46,619 nt of DNA, from positions 1-46,619 of the forward strand of contig NZ_BAAACP010000017.1 in NCBI RefSeq assembly GCF_039521565.1, given 5' to 3'. Both the position numbers and the translations under genes were made by a program. Within the stretch, counting starts at the first letter, position 1. Every line of letters starts with the position of its first letter. The notes below the pieces were generated by a model that was not told the origin of the DNA, searched no databases, and saw nothing but the letters and a program-made list of their open reading frames with translations. Source of the DNA: Paraclostridium tenue. GTDB taxonomy: Bacteria > Bacillota > Clostridia > Peptostreptococcales > Peptostreptococcaceae. Positions 17,973 through 26,518 of this stretch are shown here, one piece after another.

Positions 17973-19364
17973 TTATTTATTTTCAGACTTTTCTCTTCTT
18001 CCAATTAAACTCCAGTATAATACAAATGCTACTGCAGAAATGATTGCTAATACAATTAAAACATTACTATATTGTATACATATTGCATTATTAAAAAGAC
18101 CAGTAATATTTTTTCCTAAAGGCTTAGCTTCCATAAGTACTGCTACATATGTTATACCAATTGATGTAGCTATATTTAAACAAAAATTATAAAAACCAAT
18201 AGCAGTTCCTGAGTTTTCTTTAGGTATTGTTTTTATTAATGTATCAATCATAGGTGCATACATAAATGCAAATGAACTAGAAAATAGTATCATTACAAAT
18301 ACAAATACGTATACTGATGTTTGTATAAATAAACTACCAAAAATAAGACTTATTATTATACCTATTATAGCCATTTGAATACATTGCTTGCTTCCAAATC
18401 TTTTTGCAACATTTCCAGACATCGCTCCTACAATAGCTGCTAAAACATAAGATGGAACTAAAAGTAGTGAAACTTGATCTAATCTATAATTATATATATA
18501 TTCAATTAAGAATGGGAACATAAATATAAATGCAAGTTGAACACTATATATAACAAAAGCTACAATTAGTACTGATATAAAATTTCTGTTTTTGAAAAAT
18601 TCAATACTGATAAAAGCTTTTTTATTTTTACTTATATATGTAATAAATAATACAAGCGCAATTATTAAAGCTACTAAATAAATCCATTCAAATCCTGAAA
18701 CAAAAAGCATTAATGATGCTGAAACTGCTGAAACTAATATAAATCCTACAAAATCAATTCCTTTGCCTGTAGATTTTTCTTTAGGAATATACTTTAATAT
18801 AAAAGGTAGTATTAATAAAGTTAATAATGGAATTAAAAATAATACTGTCCAATGTAAGTATGTTGATATATATCCACCTGTAAGAGTACCAATTACTTGT
18901 GATATAGCAAAACTACTTGTACTAAACCCTAAATACTTCTTTTGTTCACTATCTTTAAAGTATTTTGCAACAAATATTACATATAAAGTTTCCGCACTTC
19001 CTAGTCCTGCTGCTTGAATTATTCTTGAAATGATTATCATAAAAAATGATTTTTGAAAAATAAATCCTAATAATGATCCAATACAAATTAAGAAAACTCC
19101 TAGTGTTAGTAAATTTCTAATGCTTATTGAATCTGCTAAAGAAGCATATACAATTGCTCCAATACCAATAACCAATCCAGCTAAAGTTACCTGCCAACTA
19201 ACAGCAGTAGCAGATAAATTAAAAGCACTTGCTAAATCTGCAGAAATAATTTTAAATGAATTGTCTATAACTAGCGCAAAAATCATTAAAGCCAGTACTG
19301 CAGGCACTGCTTTTTTTATTTGTACCTCCTCCATCTCTTTTGAAGTACTAAGTGAATTTTCCAT
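17973..19364 (-). CDS. MFS drug-efflux-type transporter (DHA2-like)
   Basis: A 463-residue membrane protein with 12-14 predicted helices. The helix 1-4 region (ALMIFALVIDNS...VSWQVTLAGLVIGIGAIVYASLADSISIRNLL) and the helix 5 region (AAGLGSAETLYVIFVAKYF) fit the MFS drug:H+ antiporter group related to Tet(L)/LmrB pumps. The substrate cannot be assigned. AGAGGTGTC sits just before the ATG. A sigma-A-type promoter about 110 bp upstream and a 20-codon leader frame (19394-19456) suggest the leader could regulate it. No adjacent TetR or MarR regulator is present. The gene is flanked by terminators. Confidence 0.88.
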   Translation of the reverse strand: MENSLSTSKEMEEVQIKKAVPAVLALMIFALVIDNSFKIISADLASAFNLSATAVSWQVTLAGLVIGIGAIVYASLADSISIRNLLTLGVFLICIGSLLGFIFQKSFFMIIISRIIQAAGLGSAETLYVIFVAKYFKDSEQKKYLGFSTSSFAISQVIGTLTGGYISTYLHWTVLFLIPLLTLLILPFILKYIPKEKSTGKGIDFVGFILVSAVSASLMLFVSGFEWIYLVALIIALVLFITYISKNKKAFISIEFFKNRNFISVLIVAFVIYSVQLAFIFMFPFLIEYIYNYRLDQVSLLLVPSYVLAAIVGAMSGNVAKRFGSKQCIQMAIIGIIISLIFGSLFIQTSVYVFVFVMILFSSSFAFMYAPMIDTLIKTIPKENSGTAIGFYNFCLNIATSIGITYVAVLMEAKPLGKNITGLFNNAICIQYSNVLIVLAIISAVAFVLYWSLIGRREKSENK

Positions 19365-19393
19365 GTTGACACCTCTTTTATTCTTTTTTCATC

Positions 19394-19456
19394 TTAGTCT
19401 TTTTCAAAATCGTTTTCAGATTCGCTATTAATAATCTGTTTATTTTGATTCGACAT
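19394..19456 (-). CDS. Possible 20-residue leader peptide upstream of the MFS pump
   Basis: A short frame (MSNQNKQIINSESENDFEKD) lies in the 5' leader of the MFS gene, after its promoter and 29 bp before its start. No Shine-Dalgarno sequence precedes it, and it may be chance. Leader peptides are known to regulate some efflux-pump and ribosome-protection genes. That link is inference here. Confidence 0.2.
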   Translation of the reverse strand: MSNQNKQIINSESENDFEKD

Positions 19457-19471
19457 TTTTAGACGAAATTA

Positions 19472-19500
19472 ATATTAACATATATTTTTCTCAATTGCAA
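19472..19500 (-). promoter_or_regulatory. Putative sigma-A promoter of the MFS gene
   Basis: On the minus strand TTGCAA (19500-19495), a 17-bp spacer and TAATAT (19477-19472). The transcript would carry a leader of about 100 nt. Confidence 0.5.
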
Positions 19501-19631
19501 TACTTAGTTAAACTGCATATTTTACTAGATTTTAAGTCTTTATTTTGATTTTTATATAATAAGCTTTAAAAAATTATTTTATATTTTAAAAATATTTTAA
19601 ATTTAGTTTAAATTTTATATTTTAAAAATAT
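19501..19631. other. AT-rich noncoding stretch between the MFS promoter and the VWA operon terminator
   Basis: Consists mainly of short runs of A and T with TTTTAAAATAT-like motifs. No gene, promoter or clear structure is seen in it. Confidence 0.5.
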
Positions 19632-19668
19632 AAAAGACCATATTGAATATTTATCAACATGATCTTTT
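19632..19668 (-). terminator. Intrinsic terminator of the MoxR-VWA operon
   Basis: A stem of about 15 pairs including two G-T wobbles (19632-19646 with 19654-19668) ends 8 bp beyond the VWA gene stop codon. It has an A/T-run at each end. Confidence 0.65.
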
Positions 19669-19676
19669 AAAATTTA

Positions 19677-21086
19677 TTATAAAATTGGTGCTTGATTGTT
19701 CATTGAGTAACCATCACTTCTAACATCACTCATATCTAATGTATCTTCTTTTATTTTAACCTTACTAAGTTTTTTAACTGCTCCATAAGGCTCTCTTAAT
19801 GAAAGTTTATCTCCTCTTCCAGAGATAACCCATAAAATTTTATATCCTCTAGGTGTTACTTGTAACTTATCTTCACCTTTACCATCCGTAAAATATACCA
19901 ATAAATTAATCTTTTTATTATTAGCATATTCAAAAACTGGACTAAATTTAGTTGAACCTCTTCTTTTAAGTCTTTCTTTTATATCCTTTATAGATTTGAC
20001 TTTATACACACGTCTAATTTCATTATCACATTCTATAATAGTGATTTCATGGTTATAATTTTTTACTATATTAAGTACTTCTTTAATAGCTTGTTTAAAT
20101 TCTTCATCACTAATACTTCCACTTATATCAATTGCAACCGCTATTTCTGCTTTATGAGACCTTAGCTGACCTCTTAAATCTAATCTATTTGGTTGTCTTC
20201 TATTTCTTCTTGTTATAGTCTTCTTTTTATTACTTTCAACTGTTCCCATTAATCTACTTAAGTATAAGTTCCAAGGTAATTCTCCTTTACTATTTTTAAG
20301 TGATGCTATCATACCATCTAAATATTCTGGAATTTTACCTTTTTGAGAATTGTTAATAGCTTTTTCTGTAAACTCTTTAAGAGTTTTTTCATCTATATCA
20401 CTAGAATCTTCCCAAATATCATGAGTTTTTTCTGGATTGTACTCAGTTTCTATATTATCAGATTGACGAGTATCATCTTCTTCGCCTTCTTCATCTTTTT
20501 CTTGTAAATCTAATTCAGTTTGGATTTTTTCTACATAATATTCAAAAGGTTCATAAGGCTCAAGTTTTAAATTATATGCTACATTTACATTTTCTAAAGT
20601 AGTAGCATATGGTGGTAAATTGTTTAAATATTTATTTACTACTATATCCATTGCCATGTTAATAGCTAAGGTACTGTATTTACCTTTTAATCCTTTTGCT
20701 CTTACTAAATGCATAGATATTACATGAAGAATTTCATGCTTGATTGTACTTTCCATTTGTCTCATGTTAAGGTCTAGAAAAATTATTGGATTAAAGTATA
20801 TAACATACTTAGCACCTTTAAAGTTTATAGCTGTAGGACTACTTATATCAAATCTTATTTCTCTTGATGTTTGAAATAGAAAATATCCATAAAAGTTATC
20901 TTTATCTTCCATAAGACTTAAATTAACTTTATCTACTAAACTAAAAAACTCATTTTTGAAATCTTGTGGTATATCTATTTCAAATTTCTCACCCTTGCGA
21001 TTTGCTTTTAACATAGCATAAGTGTTAATAATTTTTTCTGATTTGTCATAAAGTTCTCTTTTTTGTTTATCAAAATAAGTTTCCAT
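19677..21086 (-). CDS. Putative metallopeptidase / VWA-like domain protein (DUF2201 family)
   Basis: A 469-residue two-domain protein. The N-terminal part has a gluzincin-like HEILH (117-121) followed by MAMDIVVN (Asp147), matching the putative-metallopeptidase domain that accompanies DUF2201. An acidic, disordered-looking linker spans about 190-235. The C-terminal VWA-like domain has the MIDAS motif DISGS (Asp320, Ser322, Ser324), RGSTKF (Thr near 379) and YFTDGKGE (Asp401). No signal peptide is seen, so it is cytoplasmic. It is the last gene of an operon: the upstream MoxR-type ATPase gene ends 3 bp before its ATG and supplies its Shine-Dalgarno GGGGAT. MoxR/VWA pairs act as ATPase-driven chaperones or remodelers in characterised cases. 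The target here is unknown. Confidence 0.85.
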   Translation of the reverse strand: METYFDKQKRELYDKSEKIINTYAMLKANRKGEKFEIDIPQDFKNEFFSLVDKVNLSLMEDKDNFYGYFLFQTSREIRFDISSPTAINFKGAKYVIYFNPIIFLDLNMRQMESTIKHEILHVISMHLVRAKGLKGKYSTLAINMAMDIVVNKYLNNLPPYATTLENVNVAYNLKLEPYEPFEYYVEKIQTELDLQEKDEEGEEDDTRQSDNIETEYNPEKTHDIWEDSSDIDEKTLKEFTEKAINNSQKGKIPEYLDGMIASLKNSKGELPWNLYLSRLMGTVESNKKKTITRRNRRQPNRLDLRGQLRSHKAEIAVAIDISGSISDEEFKQAIKEVLNIVKNYNHEITIIECDNEIRRVYKVKSIKDIKERLKRRGSTKFSPVFEYANNKKINLLVYFTDGKGEDKLQVTPRGYKILWVISGRGDKLSLREPYGAVKKLSKVKIKEDTLDMSDVRSDGYSMNNQAPIL

Positions 21087-21089
21087 ATA

Positions 21090-22220
21090 CTATCCCCTTA
21101 TCAAACTATAAGATTCAAAGTAAGCTTTGACAAATTCTTCATTTTCTATGGCTTTTTCATATACTTTTTTATAACTATTTTTAATATCCTTCATAATTCC
21201 TACCATTAAATCTATAGGATATTCTTTTAAAAATTGTACAAATCTATTTATATAAAAATTTGAATCATAGCTATCATTTTTAATATTTAATTCTAAATCT
21301 CTTAAAATATTCATTGCTGCTAAATAAAGTCTTGTATGACTTTCAGTTTTTACTTTTTCTATAACAGATTCACTTAAAGTTTCTCCAGAAAAAACATCTT
21401 CATAAGATATTAATGGACTATAATCTGCTTCAATAAAGCTTATAAATTCTTCTGCAATAACTTTTCCTACATTTCCTTTTATAACATTTAAAAATACAGC
21501 TTTTGGTATTGATTCTTTTTGTTCTTTGTATACTTTATAACTTTTAGAAACTCTTTCATAACTTCTTGGAGTCGCAGATACATCTTCTTCATTTATTTTG
21601 TGTAAGTATTCTGGGAAAGTAGATATAAACTCTATAACTTTTTGTTCAAGTCCTTTATCTATTGACCATTTTATCCATTGATTATGATCTGGTTCCATGT
21701 TCAACCAAACAAATCTATTTTCTTGAGCTGCATCCATATCTACAACTTGATAATCAAAATCTGAACCATACTTACTTGATGGATTCATTGCAGCTAATAT
21801 CTTTACTTCATCACTTAACTTATATCCGTTTATTTCTCTATTTAATATTAAGTTCATAAGTTCTTGTTGTACTGTATGTTCACAACGGTTTATTTCATCT
21901 ATAAATAAAAGAACCTCTCTTTTTTTAGATAATTCTTCATCAATTTCTCTTAATTTATTATGAACGGCATATACTGTTGTTTTCTTTACTGTTTCTTCAC
22001 CATTAGAATTACTTATTACATAAGACTCTACAGTTGGTAAACCTCCAATTTCTCCTTCTTTTAGTAAGTTTCCATCAATAACAATTAAACTCCAATCATT
22101 TTCATAAGCTAATTTTTTTGCTAATGCAGTTTTTCCTATTCCACTTTCTCCAACTACTAAAGGCACTTCCCCAGTAGCTAGTACTAAGTCAATGCTTTTT
22201 AATGTCTCTATAAAATTCAT
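21090..22220 (-). CDS. MoxR-type AAA+ ATPase
   Basis: A 376-residue AAA+ protein. Walker A GESGIGKT (24-31), Walker B LLFIDEINR (104-112), sensor 1 in ILAAMNPSSKYGS and an arginine-rich ATPRSYERVSK segment place it in the MoxR/dynein-related AAA_5 group. The C-terminal 130 residues are helical and not assignable. It lies 10 bp after the repeat-protein gene and 3 bp before the metallopeptidase/VWA gene, so the three are almost certainly co-transcribed and translated together. The ATPase presumably energises remodeling of a target selected by the VWA partner. That is inference from other MoxR-VWA pairs. Confidence 0.9.
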   Translation of the reverse strand: MNFIETLKSIDLVLATGEVPLVVGESGIGKTALAKKLAYENDWSLIVIDGNLLKEGEIGGLPTVESYVISNSNGEETVKKTTVYAVHNKLREIDEELSKKREVLLFIDEINRCEHTVQQELMNLILNREINGYKLSDEVKILAAMNPSSKYGSDFDYQVVDMDAAQENRFVWLNMEPDHNQWIKWSIDKGLEQKVIEFISTFPEYLHKINEEDVSATPRSYERVSKSYKVYKEQKESIPKAVFLNVIKGNVGKVIAEEFISFIEADYSPLISYEDVFSGETLSESVIEKVKTESHTRLYLAAMNILRDLELNIKNDSYDSNFYINRFVQFLKEYPIDLMVGIMKDIKNSYKKVYEKAIENEEFVKAYFESYSLIRG

Positions 22221-22230
22221 TTTCTCTCTC

Positions 22231-23034
22231 CTATATCATCTTTAGTTTTTCATCTACAGCTATTTTTTTAGCTTTTTTACTTCCATATTTATAAATAAAC
22301 ATTACCTTATCTATTGGCATAGTATCACTGTTTCTATCTATGATACTACAATTTAAAAAGTCTCTTACGTATTTTTCATCAACATCTTCTTTTGATAAAA
22401 CTTCTTTTAAAACTTTTTCTAAATCTTCTTTAGTTATTTTTTGTATAATATATTTAATTACTAAAATATTTTCTTTTAAAAACGCTAGCATTTTTTCTTT
22501 ATCTAATTCATCTATAAAAGTTATAGCTTTTTCATTATTTTTAATAGCTATAAGTTCTGTTTTTAATTTTGGTGAATTTATATCTCTTAATGCCCTATAA
22601 TTTATTTTTACAGCTTCTTCTTGTACACTTTCATAAGGCTCTTTTATATATTTTATTGCATCGTAATTTTTTCTTACTGCTAATAATTGTAATTCTTCAC
22701 TTGGATTTTTAGCATATTGTATAGCCCATCCAGATTGATTTATAGCTAATTTTATTACCTTTTCTGTTGGATTTTTTATATATTCTAATAAACTCCATCC
22801 AGAGTTTACAGCTTTTATCATCATATCTTCTGTAGGGTTTTTTATATATTTAATTGCTCTAACATTATTGTTCATTGCTAACTCTTGCATCTTTGTAGTT
22901 GGATTTTTTATATATTCTAATACAAGTCCATTTTTTTCAAGAGCTAATAATTTCATTTCTTCTGTTGGATTATTTATAGTTGATATAATATTAGGATTAT
23001 TTGATATCATTTTAATAATTTTCGCTTCTTCCAT
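22231..23034 (-). CDS. DUF4116-like protein of tandem 22-residue helical repeats
   Basis: A 267-residue protein whose first ~200 residues are about nine head-to-tail units of 22 residues with the pattern N-G-x-x-(I/L)-x-Y-I-K-N-P-(T/S)-E-x-x-x-x-L-A-(V/I)-x-x. Examples are NGLVLEYIKNPTTKMQELAM and the later WAIQYAKNPSEELQLLAV. This resembles the DUF4116 repeat found in phage and bacterial proteins. Repeats later in the chain (ALRDINSPK, AITFIDELD) are more diverged. The last ~60 residues (EDVDEKYVRDFLN...) are not repeated. It probably forms a helical solenoid that binds a protein. It is the first gene of the operon with the MoxR ATPase and VWA protein, so it may recognise their substrate. 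Specific function unknown. Confidence 0.8.
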   Translation of the reverse strand: MEEAKIIKMISNNPNIISTINNPTEEMKLLALEKNGLVLEYIKNPTTKMQELAMNNNVRAIKYIKNPTEDMMIKAVNSGWSLLEYIKNPTEKVIKLAINQSGWAIQYAKNPSEELQLLAVRKNYDAIKYIKEPYESVQEEAVKINYRALRDINSPKLKTELIAIKNNEKAITFIDELDKEKMLAFLKENILVIKYIIQKITKEDLEKVLKEVLSKEDVDEKYVRDFLNCSIIDRNSDTMPIDKVMFIYKYGSKKAKKIAVDEKLKMI

Positions 23035-23140
23035 AATATTCCTTTCCTTTTGTTATTACTTTTCTTTGAATCTAATTTTCCTTATTATATTAATATACTT
23101 TTTTTATAAGTTTAAACATAATAATTATTCCAATATATAA

Positions 23141-23177
23141 AAAAAATGCCTAAAACTATAATAGCATTAAGCATTTT
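23141..23177 (-). terminator. Intrinsic terminator of the Mrr-like gene
   Basis: AAAAATGC and GCATTTTT, extended by TAA/TTA after one mismatch, form a hairpin followed on the minus strand by a T-run. It lies 114 bp beyond the Mrr-like stop codon and separates that gene from the MoxR-VWA operon. Confidence 0.65.
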
Positions 23178-23290
23178 TATGCAAATTATTTAATTTTTAT
23201 AATTTTTTAACTAATATTAATTGTTAATTTAATAAAATAAAAAATCTTGAAATTAATTATATCATTTTATTTATATATTCTTTTGAGTAT

Positions 23291-24748
23291 TTACTTATTT
23301 TGTATATATGAGTTAACGCCATATTTATTAAAGTATTTAACTAAGGTGCTTCCATTTATAAGGGTTATATTGTTATCTGATGCAAATTTTTCGCATTGTG
23401 TACTAAAGTTGCTTGTTGATATAAATAAACCCTTCATGGCATCAGAGTTTCTAAGTACAGATTCAAATTCCCTAAGCTTTGATATATCAATATTATTTTT
23501 ATATCGTTTTACTTGTCCAATAACTTTTCCACCTAAAATAGGATCATTATAATTTAATAAACAATCAATTCCTCCATCATGAGATTTTTTAGTTTCTTCA
23601 ACTGTATAGCCCATATTTCTAAACAAAATAGTTACTAAACTTTCTAGCTCATAAGGATCAACTTCTAATAAGTTAATACTTTCGTTATTTATAATAGAAT
23701 TATTTAAATAATCATAATTACATATAGGAACAATACTTTTAAGTTCAAAGTTTGAGTCAATATTTATCCTACTTTGCATAGCTTCCTTCAAACACTTCAA
23801 CTTATCTACTCTTGTTAAATCTATTTTTCTAAAATCATATTTATCTATCATTGATGATATTATATAAGGATTTATATCTTGCCCTGTAGATAAATCTATA
23901 TCTTCTATGTATCCATTAAATACAATAGTATATATATTATCATATATATCAGCCTTAAAAACTTCATTCATAGATCTAAGAACTATTGAATATATTGCTT
24001 GATTGTATATATCATTTATATCTTTATTTTTTCTCGGAACTTGTCTTATCTCGTCTAGTTTAAGCATATACTTATAACTATGAACATTTTGGACTATATC
24101 TTTTTTTGGTAATAAGTAATTTATTACTAACTTTTTAGTATCTTTGCAATATCCAATATTTATATTTTTATTAAATTCAAATGGATAATTTGAATTATTT
24201 AATAAGTCTTTTTTATAAGAAGTTATTATACCTATATCTCCATTTATATATAAATCCTTCTTAATAGCTATTATTTCACTGACTTTTAATTCATGAGATT
24301 TTTTTAAGTTTTTAATTTCAATTTTTCTTTTTAGCTCATTTTCTTCATACAATTTATATTCTTTTTCATAATTAGTTTCTAGTTCATTTACATAATTATT
24401 ATATTTTAATTTATGAACTTTAAATAACTTTTCAAATATATTAGCTTTTCTTATTATAGGTTTAATTGGCTTTTCATACTCTAAATTTAGTTCTTCTGGT
24501 ATTTTAAATTCTTGTATATCTTTTTTTATAAACTCATTTATAGGCGTAGGCTTATAGTTATTGATTCCATTTATGATTAAGTTATTTAAATTATCTAATT
24601 CATTGTTTATTGATAAATTTAATTTATTTACTTTTTCATATCTACTTTTTATATAATCTTCTCTTTGTTGTTTTTCTAATTCTTTTTTATATCTTTTTTC
24701 TAGTTTTTCGGCTTCTTTAGTTTTTCTTTTTTGTTCTTTTATTGCCAT
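23291..24748 (-). CDS. Mrr-type restriction endonuclease-like protein with long coiled-coil N-terminus
   Basis: A 485-residue protein. Residues 1-60 and 110-165 are highly charged and predicted coiled coil (KEQKRKTKEAEKLEKRYKKE). The middle region is not recognised. The C-terminal ~120 residues form an Mrr-like PD-(D/E)xK nuclease: YELESLVTILFRNMGY (from 366), DGGID with Asp395, and IGQVKRY with Gln412 and Lys414. It then has GLFISTSNFS and ends LVKYFNKYG. Mrr-family enzymes cleave modified or foreign DNA. No methyltransferase or specificity gene lies nearby, so it would act alone or on modified DNA. TAAGGAGC precedes the ATG. It sits directly upstream of the MoxR-VWA operon in the same direction but has its own terminator. 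Confidence 0.82.
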   Translation of the reverse strand: MAIKEQKRKTKEAEKLEKRYKKELEKQQREDYIKSRYEKVNKLNLSINNELDNLNNLIINGINNYKPTPINEFIKKDIQEFKIPEELNLEYEKPIKPIIRKANIFEKLFKVHKLKYNNYVNELETNYEKEYKLYEENELKRKIEIKNLKKSHELKVSEIIAIKKDLYINGDIGIITSYKKDLLNNSNYPFEFNKNINIGYCKDTKKLVINYLLPKKDIVQNVHSYKYMLKLDEIRQVPRKNKDINDIYNQAIYSIVLRSMNEVFKADIYDNIYTIVFNGYIEDIDLSTGQDINPYIISSMIDKYDFRKIDLTRVDKLKCLKEAMQSRINIDSNFELKSIVPICNYDYLNNSIINNESINLLEVDPYELESLVTILFRNMGYTVEETKKSHDGGIDCLLNYNDPILGGKVIGQVKRYKNNIDISKLREFESVLRNSDAMKGLFISTSNFSTQCEKFASDNNITLINGSTLVKYFNKYGVNSYIQNK

Positions 24749-24880
24749 AATTTATGCTCCTTATTTTATTTCTCACTTTAAAATTATTTACATAAATTTA
24801 GCATTTTATAATAAAAGATACATAATGAAATTAAAAAAACCATATACATTATAATTTATACTTCTTTTTCATTATCATAT

Positions 24881-25213
24881 CTAATTATCACAAGAAAGAT
24901 TTTCATTACTCCAATGTATCATATTTTTCATAATAGGAAGTAATTTTAATCCTGATTCACTTAAGTAGTAAGTAGATTCTACTGTGTTTTTATATGTTTT
25001 CTTATCATTTATTACAATATTTTGATTAATTAACAAGTCTAGCTGTTGAATTAACATTTTTTTCGTACATCCTTCTACAGCTCTTTGTAATTCTCCAAAT
25101 CTCATTTTGTTATTTTGAAGTTCCCATATTATTATAGCAACCCATTTTTTACCTAGTATAGTTGATAGAGCCTCTACTGGACAGTCATATATGATTTCAT
25201 CTATGTTATACAT
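24881..25213 (-). CDS. HxlR-family winged-helix transcriptional regulator
   Basis: A 110-residue protein with the HxlR pattern: CPVEALSTILGKKWVAIIIWEL, then MRFGELQRAVEGCTKKMLIQQLDLLINQNIV (recognition helix) and YYLSESGLKLLPIM. HxlR regulators often respond to reactive carbonyls or oxidants, and the Cys preceding VEA is conserved in many. The same frame stays open 48 codons further upstream, but those are AT-rich and unlike the family. TTAGGAG sits correctly before the ATG at 25213, so that start is used. It follows the hydrolase gene with a terminator between. Its target is unclear: the hydrolase or an adjacent oxidoreductase are guesses. Confidence 0.88.
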   Translation of the reverse strand: MYNIDEIIYDCPVEALSTILGKKWVAIIIWELQNNKMRFGELQRAVEGCTKKMLIQQLDLLINQNIVINDKKTYKNTVESTYYLSESGLKLLPIMKNMIHWSNENLSCDN

Positions 25214-25365
25214 TTTTTCAACTCCTAATTTTATAATTATTTGATTATAAATTATAACATATTGCTTGTAAAAAAATAAATTAAATAAATTGTTGTTGAT
25301 GAGACAAAATATATTTATGACTACAGTTAAATATAATTTATAAATTAGCTTATTCATTATGTATT

Positions 25366-25403
25366 AAAAAAGAGATTAAACATATATTGCTTAATCTCTA
25401 TCT
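25366..25403 (-). terminator. Intrinsic terminator of the iminopeptidase-like gene
   Basis: A 9-bp stem (25371-25379 with 25391-25399) is followed on the minus strand by six T residues, 24 bp beyond the hydrolase stop codon. Confidence 0.75.
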
Positions 25404-25423
25404 TTATAAAAATTTATATAATT

Positions 25424-26305
25424 TTAATCATTTTCATCTAACCATTTAGTTAAAACTTCTATATACTTATCATTTTCTTCAACAAATGGCATATGTCTTG
25501 AATATTCAAATAACTCCCATTTACTATTAGGAATTCTATCATACATAGTTTTTGCAATATATGGAGAACATAAATCTATTGCCCCACTAGTTATCAAACA
25601 AGGTTCTTTTATTTCATGTAACCTATCTGTAAACTCATATCCAGAGAGAGTACCTGTAGGAGAAAATTCATTTTGTCCCCATCCTACAATATAGGCTTCA
25701 GTACCTGATTTTTTAGGTCTTTTTAAACATTCTGGAGAATCTTCAGTTATTTTACCTGCACAGTACATTTCCATAAATTTATTTAATGCATCACTGTATT
25801 CTTTACTAGAATAATCTCCAGTATTTACTGCATCAAGTAAAGCCTTTTGATCAGCTTCATCCATATATGATATTCTTCTTTTTTGCTCTTTTTCCCAAAG
25901 TTTCGCTGAAGACAGAGTAGATGAAAGAATATATGACTTAATACCCTTTGGTTTGTGCTCAATAGCATACCAAATAGCTTGCATTCCTCCCCAAGACTGA
26001 CCTAATAGATGAATTTCTTCAAGCCCTAGATATTTTCTTAGTTCAATAAGTTCTTTTATCCAAGTGTCAGCATTAAATAATTCAGGATGACCTTCTACAA
26101 ATGAATTACCACAACCAATTTGGTCATACATTATTACTTGTCTACCACTTTGTGCTATTTTATCTAATACTTCAAAATAGTTATGTGTAGAACCTGGTCC
26201 TCCGTGAAGTAGTACTAATGGTTTCTTTCCTTCTGTTTTATCACCTACTATACGGTAATAAGTTTTAAAACCTTCAAAAGGCATGTATCCTTCAGTGATC
26301 TTCAT
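25424..26305 (-). CDS. Alpha/beta hydrolase, proline iminopeptidase family
   Basis: A 293-residue serine hydrolase. Oxyanion-hole motif LLHGGPGSTHNY (about 32-43), nucleophile elbow GQSWGG (near 100-105), acid in SGAIDLCSP and His in SRHMPF near the C-terminus. The HGGPG motif and cap-domain length (IRSYMDEADQKALL-like segment) fit the proline iminopeptidase / tricorn-interacting F1 group (MEROPS S33), which releases N-terminal proline or similar residues from peptides. No signal peptide is seen. The TTG at 26320 overlaps the Shine-Dalgarno GGAGGG; the ATG at 26305 is correctly spaced. A candidate extended -10 promoter lies at 26383-26391. Confidence 0.86.
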   Translation of the reverse strand: MKITEGYMPFEGFKTYYRIVGDKTEGKKPLVLLHGGPGSTHNYFEVLDKIAQSGRQVIMYDQIGCGNSFVEGHPELFNADTWIKELIELRKYLGLEEIHLLGQSWGGMQAIWYAIEHKPKGIKSYILSSTLSSAKLWEKEQKRRISYMDEADQKALLDAVNTGDYSSKEYSDALNKFMEMYCAGKITEDSPECLKRPKKSGTEAYIVGWGQNEFSPTGTLSGYEFTDRLHEIKEPCLITSGAIDLCSPYIAKTMYDRIPNSKWELFEYSRHMPFVEENDKYIEVLTKWLDEND

Positions 26306-26382
26306 GTTTATTCCCTCCAATTTTTATCATAGAAACAGTAAATAATTCCTTGATAAGATTGTTTAAAACTTCCCTTATAAAT

Positions 26383-26391
26383 AGTATAACA
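26383..26391 (-). promoter_or_regulatory. Putative extended -10 promoter of the iminopeptidase-like gene
   Basis: On the minus strand TGTTATACT, an extended -10 (TG-N-TATACT), about 78 bp before the start codon. No good -35 box is seen. Confidence 0.35.
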
Positions 26392-26457
26392 TAAAAGTAA
26401 AAAATCTTCACACCAACTATCCCTCAATTAATCTAAATATACATTTTAAATTGCAAT

Positions 26458-26507
26458 AAAAAAAGCACTGATTTGATAGACTATGCTTTCAAATTCAGTG
26501 CTTTTTT
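26458..26507 (-). terminator. Hairpin terminator, copy 1 of a repeated sequence
   Basis: GCACTGA/TCAGTGC and TTTGA/TCAAA form a bulged stem with A-runs left and T-runs right. On the minus strand it ends in seven T residues. It would stop transcription coming from the noncoding island at 26519-26760 before the hydrolase promoter. A close copy is at 30810-30859. Confidence 0.65.
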
Positions 26508-26518
26508 AAGGAGTAATA

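Noticed and set aside
22231..23034. 66-bp periodic DNA as a CRISPR-like or noncoding repeat array
   Set aside because: The period matches 22-codon protein repeats in an intact frame with a good ribosome site, so it is coding.
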